Below are positions 41,970 through 51,115 of a stretch of DNA of 64,000 nucleotides, in pieces. A program made the position numbers and the translations under genes. Under the pieces are notes generated by a model that was given only the letters and a program-made list of their open reading frames with translations, made no database searches and was not told the DNA's origin. Where the stretch lies: assembly GCA_023408075.1 (NCBI GenBank), contig JAEYKW010000001.1:93188-157187 (forward strand), in the 5' to 3' direction. The stretch's first letter is position 1. The number at the start of each line of letters is the position of its first letter. Origin of the DNA: Bacillota bacterium (GTDB taxonomy: Bacteria; Bacillota; Clostridia; Christensenellales; SZUA-584).

Positions 41970-42005
41970 AGGCACACGGAGTAAAGACTGTGTGCCTTTG
42001 TTGTA
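41970..42005 (+). terminator. Terminator of the NlpC/P60 gene
   Basis: AGGCACAC (41970-41977) pairs with GTGTGCCT (41990-41997), then TTGTTGTAT. Confidence 0.7.
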
Positions 42006-42061
42006 TACACGCCCGGCAGCACCGAAGTTCACAAAGATAGTTGATTCTCTGATAAAAACAG

Positions 42062-42445
42062 CGTCTCCTTTGAGGAGAAGCTTGATACAATGTCTAAAAT
42101 GACGCCTCATCAGTCGCCTGTCGGCAATAAGCCATAGGAACAGATGAAGCTTTCTCCTTGAAGGAGAAGGCGGCGCACACCATAACAGATGGGGTGTTCT
42201 GAGGTCACACGATGAATCCTGTATATAAAAGTCTATAGCATAATACAATCCCTTGAAAAGGAGATTTCGCGTAACGACGGATGAGACAGCTGGCGTTAAT
42301 GTCCAAATTGACACCTCATCAGTCGCCTATCGGCGACAGCTTCCCCTTCAGGGGAAGCCATATACGCACCTTGTCGGCTCAATCATGAATTTACGGATGA
42401 GGTGTAAGAAACAAAGCTTCGGCAATCTCCTTTCGGAGATAAGGA
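42062..42445. repeat. Patch of degenerate palindromic intergenic repeats
   Basis: A 37-base unit at 42089-42125 recurs at 42298-42334 with few changes (core CCTCATCAGTCGCCT). Each copy is followed by a hairpin: CTCCTTGAAGGAG (42153-42165) and CTTCCCCTTCAGGGGAAG (42340-42357). Related CTCC/GGAG hairpins lie at 42064-42078 and 42427-42439. The composition matches the small CTCATC-GTCGGC-CTTCCCC repeats scattered in many clostridial genomes. The whole 41925-42702 gap has no coding region that I can support. Confidence 0.7.
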
Positions 42446-42702
42446 CGGTTAACTCCCAAATGTCATAAGGAACAGTATCTAAATCATCTGTCGGCGACGG
42501 ATTCTGCTCAAAGGATATATCTTTGAACTCAATCAAAGACATCTGCGAAAGTTTTCACTCTATAGAGGCATCCGGAGGTCTCTTTTGCTGACAAGGGCTG
42601 CTGAAGCGATGCCTTAAGGCGATGTCAGTTAAGACAGGAATGTGGACGAAATCAAAAGCCCCGGCATTGCCGGGGCTTGCTTTTGTGAAAATGTATATAT
42701 GA

Positions 42703-43074
42703 TCACTCTTTCGGTCTGGCATCCTCTTCTGTGATAAGTACGCAGTTATCGCCGTCCACCCAGAGGCGCTCAAGCCCGTAAAATTCACGTTCCTGCCTGT
42801 GAAACAGATGAATCAGCACATCGCCGTAGTCGAGCACGATCCACCGGCCTTCACGGTAGCCTTCAATACGAAGGCGCTGCTTGCCCTTTTCCATCATGAA
42901 TTTTTCCACATCGTCGCAGAGCGATCTGACATGAACATCCGACCGGCCGCTCGCCAATATAAAATAATCAGCAACTATCGTCAGATGGGAGACATGCAGG
43001 ACTCTGACATCCTCGGCTTTTTTCAGGACCAGCTGCTTGGAGACATTCAGTACGTCGTCATTAAATTGATGCAT
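42703..43074 (-). CDS. rsfS: Ribosomal silencing factor RsfS
   Basis: 123 residues. DYFILASGRSDVHVRSLCDDV and GYREGRWIVLDYGDVLIHLFH are the RsfS/iojap hallmarks. It binds ribosomal protein L14 and blocks subunit joining when nutrients are short. ATG 43074 lies inside the end of yqeK, so translation is coupled; a strong AGGAGG is 15 bases upstream. The nadD-yqeK-rsfS order is standard for Firmicutes. Confidence 0.95.
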   Translation of the reverse strand: MHQFNDDVLNVSKQLVLKKAEDVRVLHVSHLTIVADYFILASGRSDVHVRSLCDDVEKFMMEKGKQRLRIEGYREGRWIVLDYGDVLIHLFHRQEREFYGLERLWVDGDNCVLITEEDARPKE

Positions 43075-43651
43075 CAGATTCGTTTTCTTCCTCCTTTTTA
43101 TAATCATTATAAGCTTCTATGCTGTTTGGATGCAAGGCGAAACCTTCACTTTGCACAAAGTCCATCACTTGCTTCAATGCTTCCCGCATCGCCTCATCTA
43201 TATTCCGGCAGGCTATCTGACGAATATCGTCGATGCCTTCAAATTTGCGTCCCGGTTCAATCAAATCGGCAAGATAGATGATCTTTTCGAGGAGCGACAT
43301 TCCTTTCCGGCCCGTCGTATGCCATCTGATGGCGCAGAGGATATCCTCGTCGTGAATGCCCAGCTGCTTTTCTATCATGGCGGCGCCGAGCCGTCCGTGT
43401 ATCAGTTCAATATTTTGGGCTTCCGTTTCATCAATGTCAATATCATATTCCTTTGCGAGACGGCCAAGGCCGTATTTGCATTTGCCTTTGGCCACATCAT
43501 GAAGCAGCCCGGCCACATATGCCTTGTCTTGATCCGCGCCGTATATTTTGGCGAGTTTAACAGCCTCATCGGCGGTTCCGATGCAGTGCTTGAGCCGCTT
43601 TTCATCAATATTTTCTTTTAAGTAACTCAGTAATTCTTCGTTGTTCGGCAT
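43061..43651 (-). CDS. yqeK: YqeK, HD-domain diadenosine tetraphosphatase
   Basis: 196 residues. An HD fold with KHCIGTADEAVKLA, LLHDVAKGK, HGRLGAAM and IRWHTTGRKGM matches YqeK, which hydrolyses Ap4A symmetrically to ADP and controls nucleotide alarmone levels. The start codon abuts the nadD stop (TGAATG). The 3' end overlaps rsfS by 14 bases. Confidence 0.94.
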   Translation of the reverse strand: MPNNEELLSYLKENIDEKRLKHCIGTADEAVKLAKIYGADQDKAYVAGLLHDVAKGKCKYGLGRLAKEYDIDIDETEAQNIELIHGRLGAAMIEKQLGIHDEDILCAIRWHTTGRKGMSLLEKIIYLADLIEPGRKFEGIDDIRQIACRNIDEAMREALKQVMDFVQSEGFALHPNSIEAYNDYKKEEENESDASI

Positions 43652-44308
43652 TCAATCCTCTTGGTAGACCTTGTGCTGTATGATGTATCTGGCGACCGCC
43701 GACGGAACGAGCCTGTCCGACAGCTTGTTTTCGGCAATCTGCGTGCGTATCTGAGACGAGGAGATATCCGGCCCGAGCTCGTCCGCAATATATATCTTGT
43801 GCCCGAACCGGCTGTTGAGCCTGTCCGCGCATTCTATCACTTTTCTCTGGTCGCTGCCGGGGCGCATGATGCATATAAAATCCGTCAGAAAGAAGACCCT
43901 CTCATAACACTTCCATTTCTCAAGCTCAAAAAGCGTGTCCGCACCGATGATATAGTAAAAGGATGTCTGCGGCTGTGCACGCGTCAGAATCTCGAGCGTA
44001 TCCACCGTATAGGTCAATCCTTTGCGGCTGGTTTCGGCCGTGCTGAGTGTGAACCGCGTTTCGCCCGCAATGGCGAGACGAATCATCTCGAGCCTGTGTT
44101 CGGCGGATGCTAGAAACTCCTGACGCTTATGCGGCGGATCGCCGAGCGGAAGAAATACAACTTCACCGAGGCCAAATTCATATAGCGCGATTGAAGCCAT
44201 TTTTAGATGGCCGCTATGGACTGGATTGAATGTACCGCCCAGCAGACCGATTCGGTTCTGCTTTAAAAACTCCGTATCTATGCGAGAAAACTCAGCTAAA
44301 TGGCTCAT
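43652..44308 (-). CDS. nadD: Nicotinate-nucleotide adenylyltransferase
   Basis: 218 residues. GLLGGTFNPVHSGHL is the nucleotidyltransferase ATP site; GDPPHKR, YYIIGADTLFELEKW and the C-terminal ISSSQIRTQI are NadD family elements. It converts nicotinate mononucleotide and ATP to deamido-NAD in NAD synthesis. ATG 44308 has AAAGGGA upstream; an in-frame start at 44347 is less likely. First gene of nadD-yqeK-rsfS; obg and yhbY, often upstream, are absent. Confidence 0.96.
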   Translation of the reverse strand: MSHLAEFSRIDTEFLKQNRIGLLGGTFNPVHSGHLKMASIALYEFGLGEVVFLPLGDPPHKRQEFLASAEHRLEMIRLAIAGETRFTLSTAETSRKGLTYTVDTLEILTRAQPQTSFYYIIGADTLFELEKWKCYERVFFLTDFICIMRPGSDQRKVIECADRLNSRFGHKIYIADELGPDISSSQIRTQIAENKLSDRLVPSAVARYIIQHKVYQED

Positions 44309-44421
44309 ACCGGTCCCTTTCACTTGTATTATTATACAACAGCACAAAATTTATAACAAGTTGTGCAAGTATACATTCATCATATTGTGGCGATAATGTG
44401 TACAAAGGAGGCCGATGTAAA

Positions 44422-45285
44422 ATGAACGCGAAAATGATAAGGTATTACCAGAAAAAAATGCATGGCGGGCGGTCCATTGTGGCACGCGGAATCGATTGCG
44501 TTTTTTTCAGGCTGTTCATTGCGACGATACTGTTTTCGGTTCTTTTGTATTTGAGCCGTTCTTTTGCGGTATCGCTGCTGATTGCGCTGCTGCTGACCAC
44601 TGCCGCCAGCCTTGCGCTGCTGATTGTAAACCGAAACAAAACAAAGCGCTTTATTGAAACGGATTTGCAGCGCATAAAGGAAAAATGCCTGCTCGAAACG
44701 CTGACGTTCATGAACGCGCGTGACTTTATCGCGTATCTTGACGCGTTGTTTGACGGCTTCGAGGCTGTGGAGCCATGGGGCAACGGGTTCACGGCACTCA
44801 AAAACGCAAAGAGATTCTATGCTTTTCACAACCATCCGCAGACAAAAGTGAATGTGCCGGATATCCTGGATATACTTCGCAATGGCAACGAACCGCTTGT
44901 GTTTGTTTCTCTGTCGGATTTTCATGAAGATGTCAAATCGTTATGCAAAAGCATGGAGCAAAATGTGGCCCTCATCAACGGCACCCGCCTGTTGAAAATA
45001 GCCGCCGAAAATGACATGCTGCCGGATGAAAACGAGGCTCAGCAGCGTGCGGAAAACGAAATGAAGCAAACGATATTGACGCTCGACAAAATCAAGAGGA
45101 CCGCGATTCAGAAAACAAAGATCAAAAGATATATACTTTGCGGAATCGTGGTGCTGCTGTGGTCCATCGTAACCGGGTTTCGCATCTACTATCCTTTTAT
45201 TGCCGCGGTCTGCTTTTTGCTGGCTTTAATCGCCGTCAAACAGCACAGGGAAGACAAAGAAAGTTCGGGCTCGGGGGCATCCTGA
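44422..45285 (+). CDS. Membrane protein with Mrr-like soluble core, unknown function
   Basis: 287 residues: two membrane helices (about 28-72), a cytoplasmic core (about 85-230), then two more helices (about 234-272) and a charged tail. The core, from YLDALFDGFEAVEPWGNGF through FHNHPQTKVNVPDILDIL to VALINGTRLLKIA, has the order of a restriction-endonuclease-like (Mrr_cat) domain, including a Q-x-K-like pair and the VxLIxGxxL ending, but acidic catalytic residues are not obvious. I do not recognise an exact family. AAAGGAGG lies ten bases before the ATG. Divergent from nadD, followed by rny. Confidence 0.7.
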   Translation: MNAKMIRYYQKKMHGGRSIVARGIDCVFFRLFIATILFSVLLYLSRSFAVSLLIALLLTTAASLALLIVNRNKTKRFIETDLQRIKEKCLLETLTFMNARDFIAYLDALFDGFEAVEPWGNGFTALKNAKRFYAFHNHPQTKVNVPDILDILRNGNEPLVFVSLSDFHEDVKSLCKSMEQNVALINGTRLLKIAAENDMLPDENEAQQRAENEMKQTILTLDKIKRTAIQKTKIKRYILCGIVVLLWSIVTGFRIYYPFIAAVCFLLALIAVKQHREDKESSGSGAS

Positions 45286-45286
45286 C

Positions 45287-45315
45287 TTGACAAAACACTT
45301 AGCTGATAATACAAT
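45287..45315 (+). promoter_or_regulatory. SigA promoter of rny
   Basis: TTGACA (45287-45292), 17-base spacer, TACAAT (45310-45315). It leaves a long rny leader of nearly 200 bases. Confidence 0.7.
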
Positions 45316-45523
45316 TAATCATGGTTCTAATATGAGAAATTACTATTTTTTTCTTATTTGTAGATAATTCCTTATTAGCAATCTAATAGCGCTGTCTGCA
45401 TAATTTTATAACACGTTTTATAAGATTATCATTGATGGTGCAAAGCAAACGGCAAATATATCGAAGTTAAACAAACGGGTATGTTTGCTTTAAAACTTAA
45501 TAGAGGAGGTGCGATACACTCAA

Positions 45524-47062
45524 GTGGAGATTTGGCAAATATTACTGCTGATCGCTGCAATCGTAATCGGTGCATTTGTTGGTTATATCTACAGAAGAAA
45601 TGTAGCCGAATCAAAGATTGGCAGAGCGGAAGAATCCGTTAAAAAGCTTGTGACCGAGGCACAGAGAAAAGCCGAAGCCGTCAAGAAGGAAACGATTCTT
45701 GAAGCCAAAGAAGAGATCCACGCCTTAAGAACTGAATTCGATAGAGAGTCCAAAGAAAGACGAAGCGAAATCCAAAGAGTCGAGAGAAGAGTAGCCCAAA
45801 GGGAGGAAGCGCTTGACAAGAAAATGGCAAGCGTGGAGTCCAAAGACGAACAGATCAACAAGAAGTTAAAGGATGTCAGCAAACGCAAGGAAGAAATCGA
45901 CCAGGTGTTTGCAGACCAGATCGTCCAGCTGGAGAAAATATCCGGCATGACGACCGAAGACGCAAAATCGCTGCTGCTTGAAAAAGTTGAGCAGGAAACC
46001 AGACGCGATATGGCGATCTATGTGCGGGATATCGAGAGCAAGGCCAAAGAAGAGGCCGACAAGAAATCCCGGGAAATCATAGCCAACGCCATTCAGAAAT
46101 ATGCGGCTGACCATGTAGCGGAAAATACCGTTTCGGTTGTAGCTCTGCCCAACGACGAAATGAAGGGCAGGATCATTGGCCGCGAAGGGCGTAACATACG
46201 TGCGCTCGAAACGGCAACGGGCATCGATTTAATTATTGATGATACGCCGGAAGCTGTCATATTGTCGGGTTTTGACCCCATCAGACGGGAAGTTGCAAGG
46301 ATCGCGCTGGAAAAGCTGATCATTGACGGCAGAATCCACCCGGCGCGCATTGAAGAAATGGTGAAAAAGGCGCGCAAGGAAGTGGACAAAGAAATTAGAG
46401 ATGCGGGGGAACAGGCCGCTTTTGATACCGGCATTCACAATCTGCATCCCGAAATCATTAAGCTTTTGGGTCGGCTCAAATACCGCACCAGCTACGGACA
46501 GAATGTGCTCAAGCACTCACTCGAAGTGGCGCATCTGGCGGCGGTGATGGCAGCCGAGCTCGGAGCCAACGTCAAGCTTGCCAAACGCGGCGGTCTTCTG
46601 CACGATATCGGCAAGGCGGTTGACCATGAGGTCGAAGGGCCTCACATCCAGATCGGTGCCGATCTGGCCAAAAAGTACCGGGAAGCCAACGATGTGATAC
46701 ACTGTATACAGGCGCATCACGGCGATATCGAGGCGCAGACAGTGGAAGCTGTGCTTGTACAGTCTGCAGATGCCATCTCGGCAGCCCGTCCCGGCGCAAG
46801 AAGAGAAACTCTCGAAAACTACATAAAACGCTTAGAAGCTTTGGAAGAAATCGCGAATTCTTTCTCGGGTGTCGAAAAGTGTTACGCCATTCAGGCGGGA
46901 CGCGAAGTCAGAATACTGGTGAAACCCGAGGACGTGGACGATGCAGGCATGCATTTAATGGCCAAAGACATCGTTAAAAAGATTGAGAAGGACCTTGATT
47001 ATCCGGGCCAAATAAAGGTCAACGTAATCAGAGAAACCAGATCGATCGAATTTGCAAAGTAA
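45524..47062 (+). CDS. rny: Ribonuclease Y
   Basis: 512 residues. An N-terminal membrane helix (about 1-22), a long coiled coil (about 30-190), a KH domain (GRIIGREGRNIRALETATG), and an HD domain (HSLEVAHLAA, LLHDIGKAVDHE). It is the endoribonuclease that initiates mRNA decay at the membrane in Firmicutes. I start it at GTG 45524, which gives the expected helix at the N-terminus; AGGAGG is 13 bases upstream, rather far, and GTG 45509 overlaps that site. The terminator follows directly. Confidence 0.95.
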   Translation: MEIWQILLLIAAIVIGAFVGYIYRRNVAESKIGRAEESVKKLVTEAQRKAEAVKKETILEAKEEIHALRTEFDRESKERRSEIQRVERRVAQREEALDKKMASVESKDEQINKKLKDVSKRKEEIDQVFADQIVQLEKISGMTTEDAKSLLLEKVEQETRRDMAIYVRDIESKAKEEADKKSREIIANAIQKYAADHVAENTVSVVALPNDEMKGRIIGREGRNIRALETATGIDLIIDDTPEAVILSGFDPIRREVARIALEKLIIDGRIHPARIEEMVKKARKEVDKEIRDAGEQAAFDTGIHNLHPEIIKLLGRLKYRTSYGQNVLKHSLEVAHLAAVMAAELGANVKLAKRGGLLHDIGKAVDHEVEGPHIQIGADLAKKYREANDVIHCIQAHHGDIEAQTVEAVLVQSADAISAARPGARRETLENYIKRLEALEEIANSFSGVEKCYAIQAGREVRILVKPEDVDDAGMHLMAKDIVKKIEKDLDYPGQIKVNVIRETRSIEFAK

Positions 47063-47068
47063 AGAACA

Positions 47069-47100
47069 GAAGAGCCGCGACATTTGCGGCTCTTCTTTCA
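47069..47100 (+). terminator. Rho-independent terminator of rny
   Basis: 10-bp stem GAAGAGCCGC/GCGGCTCTTC (47069-47078, 47086-47095), T-rich tail. Confidence 0.9.
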
Positions 47101-47140
47101 ATTATAGATATTATGTACCGGCATGAATGAGGGCGCGTGT

Positions 47141-48055
47141 ATGTACAAAATTGCGGACGCACACTGCGATTATCTTGGTTACAAGGTGATCAAAGGCGAG
47201 GACAAAGACCGTCTTTTTGACCATATCGACACAACGCGGATGAAAAAAGGCGGCGTCGCATTGCAGAATTTTGCGGTGTGGGTGCCGCCCGAGGCGGAAA
47301 ACAAGCTTGAGCTCGGGCTGGAGCAGATTGATTTTTTCCAGAGCTATATTGAAAAAAGCGGGGGAGATATCCGCAAATGCATACATTCCGGCGATCTGGC
47401 CGCAGACGGCATCTGCGCCGTGCTCTCGATTGAGAGCGGCGAAAGCATCGGCTGCCGGAATGACTATATACCGTATGCCTACGACAAAGGCGCACGGATA
47501 TTAAGCCTCACATGGAACGATGAAAACAGCTATGCGAGCGGCTGTCTGGCGCACGGCGGGCTTAAAGCAGACGGGATTGCTGCCGTCAAGCTCTTAAACA
47601 GCTTAAAAATCGCGCTTGATGTCTCACACATCAACGAGAAGGGTTTTGGGGAAGCGCTCGATTTATATGCGCATGCACCCTGTGCCACGCATTCGTGTGT
47701 TTTCGATCTGAATAAATCCCCGCGCAACTTAAAAAACGATCAAATAAGGGAGCTTATAAACAGGGACGGATTCATCGGCATCAACTTCTATACAGAATTT
47801 TTAAAAGGGCGGTATGCGGACATAGACGATATACTCGACCATATCGATTATGTGCTCGACTTCGGCGGTGAGAATATTGTCGGCTTCGGCAGCGATTTTT
47901 GCGGCATTCAGTATACGCCCAAGGGGCTTGATTCCGTTGCCGATTTTCAGGCGCTCCCCGAGGCCATGCTCAGGCGAAATTATGCGCAGACTGTCATTTC
48001 GAAAATTTGTTATGGCAATTTTGCCCGATATATATTAAAATTTTTAAAACAATAA
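47141..48055 (+). CDS. Membrane dipeptidase (renal dipeptidase, M19 family)
   Basis: 304 residues of metal-dependent TIM-barrel fold. ADAHCDYLGY supplies the first metal ligands, LSIESGE the bridging Glu region, LDVSHINEKG and APCATHS His ligands, and GFGSDFCGI the catalytic Asp loop. It cleaves dipeptides, often with D-amino acids at the C-terminal position. ATG 47141 has GAGGG upstream; ATG 47123 has none. It is followed by purB after 14 bases. Confidence 0.93.
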   Translation: MYKIADAHCDYLGYKVIKGEDKDRLFDHIDTTRMKKGGVALQNFAVWVPPEAENKLELGLEQIDFFQSYIEKSGGDIRKCIHSGDLAADGICAVLSIESGESIGCRNDYIPYAYDKGARILSLTWNDENSYASGCLAHGGLKADGIAAVKLLNSLKIALDVSHINEKGFGEALDLYAHAPCATHSCVFDLNKSPRNLKNDQIRELINRDGFIGINFYTEFLKGRYADIDDILDHIDYVLDFGGENIVGFGSDFCGIQYTPKGLDSVADFQALPEAMLRRNYAQTVISKICYGNFARYILKFLKQ

Positions 48056-48069
48056 CAAGGTGTGTGCGA

Positions 48070-49500
48070 ATGAAAAACGTTTATGAAAACCCGCTGCTCA
48101 CACGGTATGCGTCAAGTGAGATGGCCGAGCTTTTTTCCGACGATGTGAAGTTTAAGACGTGGCGACGTCTTTGGGTAGCGCTTGCGGAATGCGAAAAAGA
48201 ATTTGGCCTTGATATATCGGATGAACAGATTGACGAGCTCAAAGCCCATACAGACGATATCAATTACGATGTGGCCGAGGCGCAGGAAAAGCTTGTGCGG
48301 CACGACGTGATGGCGCATGTGCACGCGTACGGCGTTCAGTGCCCCAAGGCAAGGCCGATCATCCACCTCGGCGCGACCAGCTGCTATGTCGGCGACAACA
48401 CCGACTTGATTGTGATGCACAGCGCGCTTAAGCTCGTTGAAGACAAGCTTGTGAGCGTGATTGAGAATCTATCGAAATTTGCCCTCAAATACAAGGATAT
48501 GCCCACGCTCGGGTTCACGCATTTTCAGCCCGCGCAATTGACCACCGTGGGCAAGCGTGCGACGCTCTGGATGCAGGACCTGCTTATGGATTTGGGGCAG
48601 ATTCAGGATATTTTCAAAAATTACAAGCTGCGCGGCGTGAAGGGCACCACGGGCACCGGCGCAAGCTTTTTGTCGCTGTTTGACGGCGACGCGCAGAAGG
48701 TCAAGGCGCTGGACAAAGCTGTCTGCGAAAGGGTCGGGTTTGAATCGGCGTTTGCTGTGACCGGGCAGACATACCCGAGGAAATTCGATTCGGTCATACT
48801 CAACGCGCTCTCGCTGATTGCGCAGAGCGCTTATAAGTTCAGCAACGACTTAAGATTGCTGCAGAATTTGAAAGAGCTCGAGGAACCGTTTGAAAAGCAG
48901 CAGATCGGGTCTTCCGCGATGGCGTACAAGCGCAATCCGATGCGCAGCGAACGCATGGGGGCGCTGTGTCGCTTTGTGCTCTCCATGCCTGTTAATACGG
49001 CTGTGACGGCCTCGACGCAGTGGTTTGAGCGCACACTCGACGATTCGGCGAATAAGCGCATTGTGGTGCCGCAGAGCTTCCTTGCCGTCGATGCGATACT
49101 CAATCTCTATCTGAATATCAGCGACGGGTTTGTTGTGTATGACAGGGTTATCGCGAACCATATCAGCCAGGAGCTGCCGTTCATGGCCACCGAAACGATA
49201 TTGATGGAAGCGGTGAAACGCGGGGGAGACAGGCAGGATCTGCACGAGCATATCCGCACGCATTCCATGGCCGCCGCAGAGCGCGTGAAAATGCTTGGTG
49301 AGAGCAACAACCTGCTTGACCTGATCAAAGCCGATCCGGCATTTCACATGACGGCTGAGGAGATTGACAGCCTGCTGGACCCGCAGAAATTCACGGGCTG
49401 CGCCGCTGTGCAGACGCAGGATTTTGTGGATGAGCACGTTATGCCTGTACTCAAGCAATTTGAGGGGAGAACGGGTGTTAAAGGCGATGTTCGTGTGTGA
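48070..49500 (+). CDS. purB: Adenylosuccinate lyase
   Basis: 476 residues, a fumarase/aspartase-superfamily enzyme. The superfamily signature is SSAMAYKRNPMRSERM; TSCYVGDN and the catalytic His in the HFQPAQ region are also present. It cleaves SAICAR and adenylosuccinate in purine synthesis. ATG 48070 has AAGGTG seven bases upstream. The length is typical of the longer clostridial/eukaryotic-type PurB. No other purine gene lies nearby. Confidence 0.96.
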   Translation: MKNVYENPLLTRYASSEMAELFSDDVKFKTWRRLWVALAECEKEFGLDISDEQIDELKAHTDDINYDVAEAQEKLVRHDVMAHVHAYGVQCPKARPIIHLGATSCYVGDNTDLIVMHSALKLVEDKLVSVIENLSKFALKYKDMPTLGFTHFQPAQLTTVGKRATLWMQDLLMDLGQIQDIFKNYKLRGVKGTTGTGASFLSLFDGDAQKVKALDKAVCERVGFESAFAVTGQTYPRKFDSVILNALSLIAQSAYKFSNDLRLLQNLKELEEPFEKQQIGSSAMAYKRNPMRSERMGALCRFVLSMPVNTAVTASTQWFERTLDDSANKRIVVPQSFLAVDAILNLYLNISDGFVVYDRVIANHISQELPFMATETILMEAVKRGGDRQDLHEHIRTHSMAAAERVKMLGESNNLLDLIKADPAFHMTAEEIDSLLDPQKFTGCAAVQTQDFVDEHVMPVLKQFEGRTGVKGDVRV

Positions 49501-49523
49501 GCATTGATCTTTGGGAAAATAAT

Positions 49524-49546
49524 AAAAGCGCCTTTCAGGCGCTTTT
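49524..49546. terminator. Bidirectional terminator between purB and tRNA-Trp
   Basis: AAAAGCGCC/GGCGCTTTT, 9-bp stem, loop TTTCA. It serves purB on plus and the tRNA on minus. Confidence 0.88.
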
Positions 49547-49549
49547 ATG

Positions 49550-49625
49550 TGGCAGGGGAGACGCGACTCGAACACGCAACCGTCGGTTTTGGAGACCGAT
49601 GCTCTACCAATTGAGCCACTCCCCT
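49550..49625 (-). tRNA. tRNA-Trp (CCA)
   Basis: 76 bases with cloverleaf: acceptor AGGGGAG/CTCCCCT, anticodon loop CTCCAAA giving anticodon CCA, T-loop TTCGAGT, and encoded 3' CCA. Confidence 0.96.
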
Positions 49626-49756
49626 TCAGCAGACAATCGTTATTATAAACAATTTGGTATAACACGTCAATAGTCAGTCTGAATAAAAAGACTTATGAAA
49701 ATATATTCGCCGGGCTCAGTATCTATGTTCGGTGAGAAACATCAGGAGGAGAAATT

Positions 49757-50566
49757 ATGACAGATTATACGCTCGGATTTGTGGGAGCGGGCAATATGGC
49801 AAACGCCATCATTAAAGGCGCTGTGGCGAAGAATGTGGTGGCAGCATCGGGAATCAGCGTTTATGATGTGGATACGGAGAAGATCAAAGCCCTGTCGGAT
49901 GAGCTGGGCATACGCGCTGCAACAAGCCTCGAAGAACTCTGCGACAAAAGCGATATCATCGTGACAGCCGTAAAGCCGAACGTGATGTCGGCTGTGTTGT
50001 CAGAAATAAAATCATATATCGGCGACAAACCTGTCGTCTCCATCGCCGCGGGGTGGAGCGCCGCAATGATCAAAGCCGTGATCGGCGAAGACAAAAAGGT
50101 GCTGCGGCTGATGCCCAATACACCGCTTATGGCGGGCGAAGGGATGACCGTTTTTGAAACGCCGGGCAATTTAACCGAGGACGAACAAATGTTTGTGGAG
50201 AAGCTGTTTTCGGCTCTCGGGCAGATTGACCATGCGCCCGTCAAAGCCATGGACGCCGTTACAGCCGTATCGGGCAGCGGGCCTGCGTATGTGTTCATGT
50301 TCATCGAGGCGCTCGCGGATGCGGGCGTGCTCTGCGGCCTGCCGCGCGCTCAGGCGCAAAAGCTTGCGGCGCAGACGGTGCTGGGCAGCGCCAAAATGGT
50401 GCTCGACACAGGCAGCCATCCGGGCGCTTTGAAGGACGCCGTGTGCTCTCCGGGCGGCACCACGATTGAAGCCGTCAAATCGCTCGAGCGGGACGGTTTC
50501 CGTGGCGCTGTGATTGCTGCCGCTGAAAAATGCGCAGAAAAATCCCAGAAACTGTCTAAAATATGA
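49757..50566 (+). CDS. proC: Pyrroline-5-carboxylate reductase
   Basis: 269 residues. GFVGAGNMANAIIKG is the NAD(P)H site, VTAVKPNVM follows, and AVSGSGPAYVFMFIEAL and the C-terminal SPGGTTIEAVKSLE are ProC signatures. It reduces 1-pyrroline-5-carboxylate to proline. AGGAGG lies six bases before the ATG. The stop overlaps the rnhA start by four bases, an unexpected functional pairing that implies co-transcription only. Confidence 0.97.
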   Translation: MTDYTLGFVGAGNMANAIIKGAVAKNVVAASGISVYDVDTEKIKALSDELGIRAATSLEELCDKSDIIVTAVKPNVMSAVLSEIKSYIGDKPVVSIAAGWSAAMIKAVIGEDKKVLRLMPNTPLMAGEGMTVFETPGNLTEDEQMFVEKLFSALGQIDHAPVKAMDAVTAVSGSGPAYVFMFIEALADAGVLCGLPRAQAQKLAAQTVLGSAKMVLDTGSHPGALKDAVCSPGGTTIEAVKSLERDGFRGAVIAAAEKCAEKSQKLSKI

Positions 50567-51006
50567 TGAAAGAGGTTATCATATATACAGACGGTGCCTG
50601 CTCTCACAACCCGGGGCCGGGGGGATGGGCCGCCGTGCTCCTGTATAAGGGGGCTGAAAAGCGCATCAGCGGCTATGAGCCCGAGACGACGAACAACCGT
50701 ATGGAAATGACCGCCGTGCTCGAGGCTTTAAAAGCGCTCAAAGAGCCATGCAGCGTGACCGTCCATACGGACAGCGCGTATCTTCATAACGCATTTGAAA
50801 AAGGCTGGATCGATAAATGGCTCGTCAACGGATGGAAAAACGCGTCCAAGCAGCCCGTAGAAAACCAGGATATCTGGAAGGCCATACTGCAGGCGGGCCG
50901 TGACCACGAGGTAAGATATAAAAAAGTCAAGGGGCACGCAGACGATAAATACAACAACATCTGCGACGAACTCGCAAGAAAAGCAATTAAAGACAATAAG
51001 GCCTGA
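50563..51006 (+). CDS. rnhA: Ribonuclease HI
   Basis: 147 residues. IYTDGACSHNPGPGGWA holds the first catalytic Asp; TNNRMEMTAVLEAL the Glu; HTDSAYL the second Asp; and the C-terminal HADDKYNNICDELAR the fourth acidic residue. The basic protrusion (WKNASKQPVENQD) is present, as in E. coli. It cuts RNA in RNA-DNA hybrids. It starts within the proC stop. Confidence 0.97.
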   Translation: MMKEVIIYTDGACSHNPGPGGWAAVLLYKGAEKRISGYEPETTNNRMEMTAVLEALKALKEPCSVTVHTDSAYLHNAFEKGWIDKWLVNGWKNASKQPVENQDIWKAILQAGRDHEVRYKKVKGHADDKYNNICDELARKAIKDNKA

Positions 51007-51018
51007 TCGGGGATATTT

Positions 51019-51062
51019 ACAACTATGCGTAAAAGACATGTTTTGCGCATAGTTGTTGCTTT
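51019..51062 (+). terminator. Rho-independent terminator of proC-rnhA
   Basis: ACAACTATGCG (51019-51029) pairs with CGCATAGTTGT (51046-51056), then GCTTTT. Confidence 0.85.
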
Positions 51063-51115
51063 TATAAGGGCTTTACGCTATAATTGAAGCATCTCTTCTA
51101 AGCAGGTATTCTTCT

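Noticed and set aside
42062..42445. CRISPR array
   Set aside because: Only two similar 37-base units with a 209-base period and hairpin-rich spacers; no cas genes.
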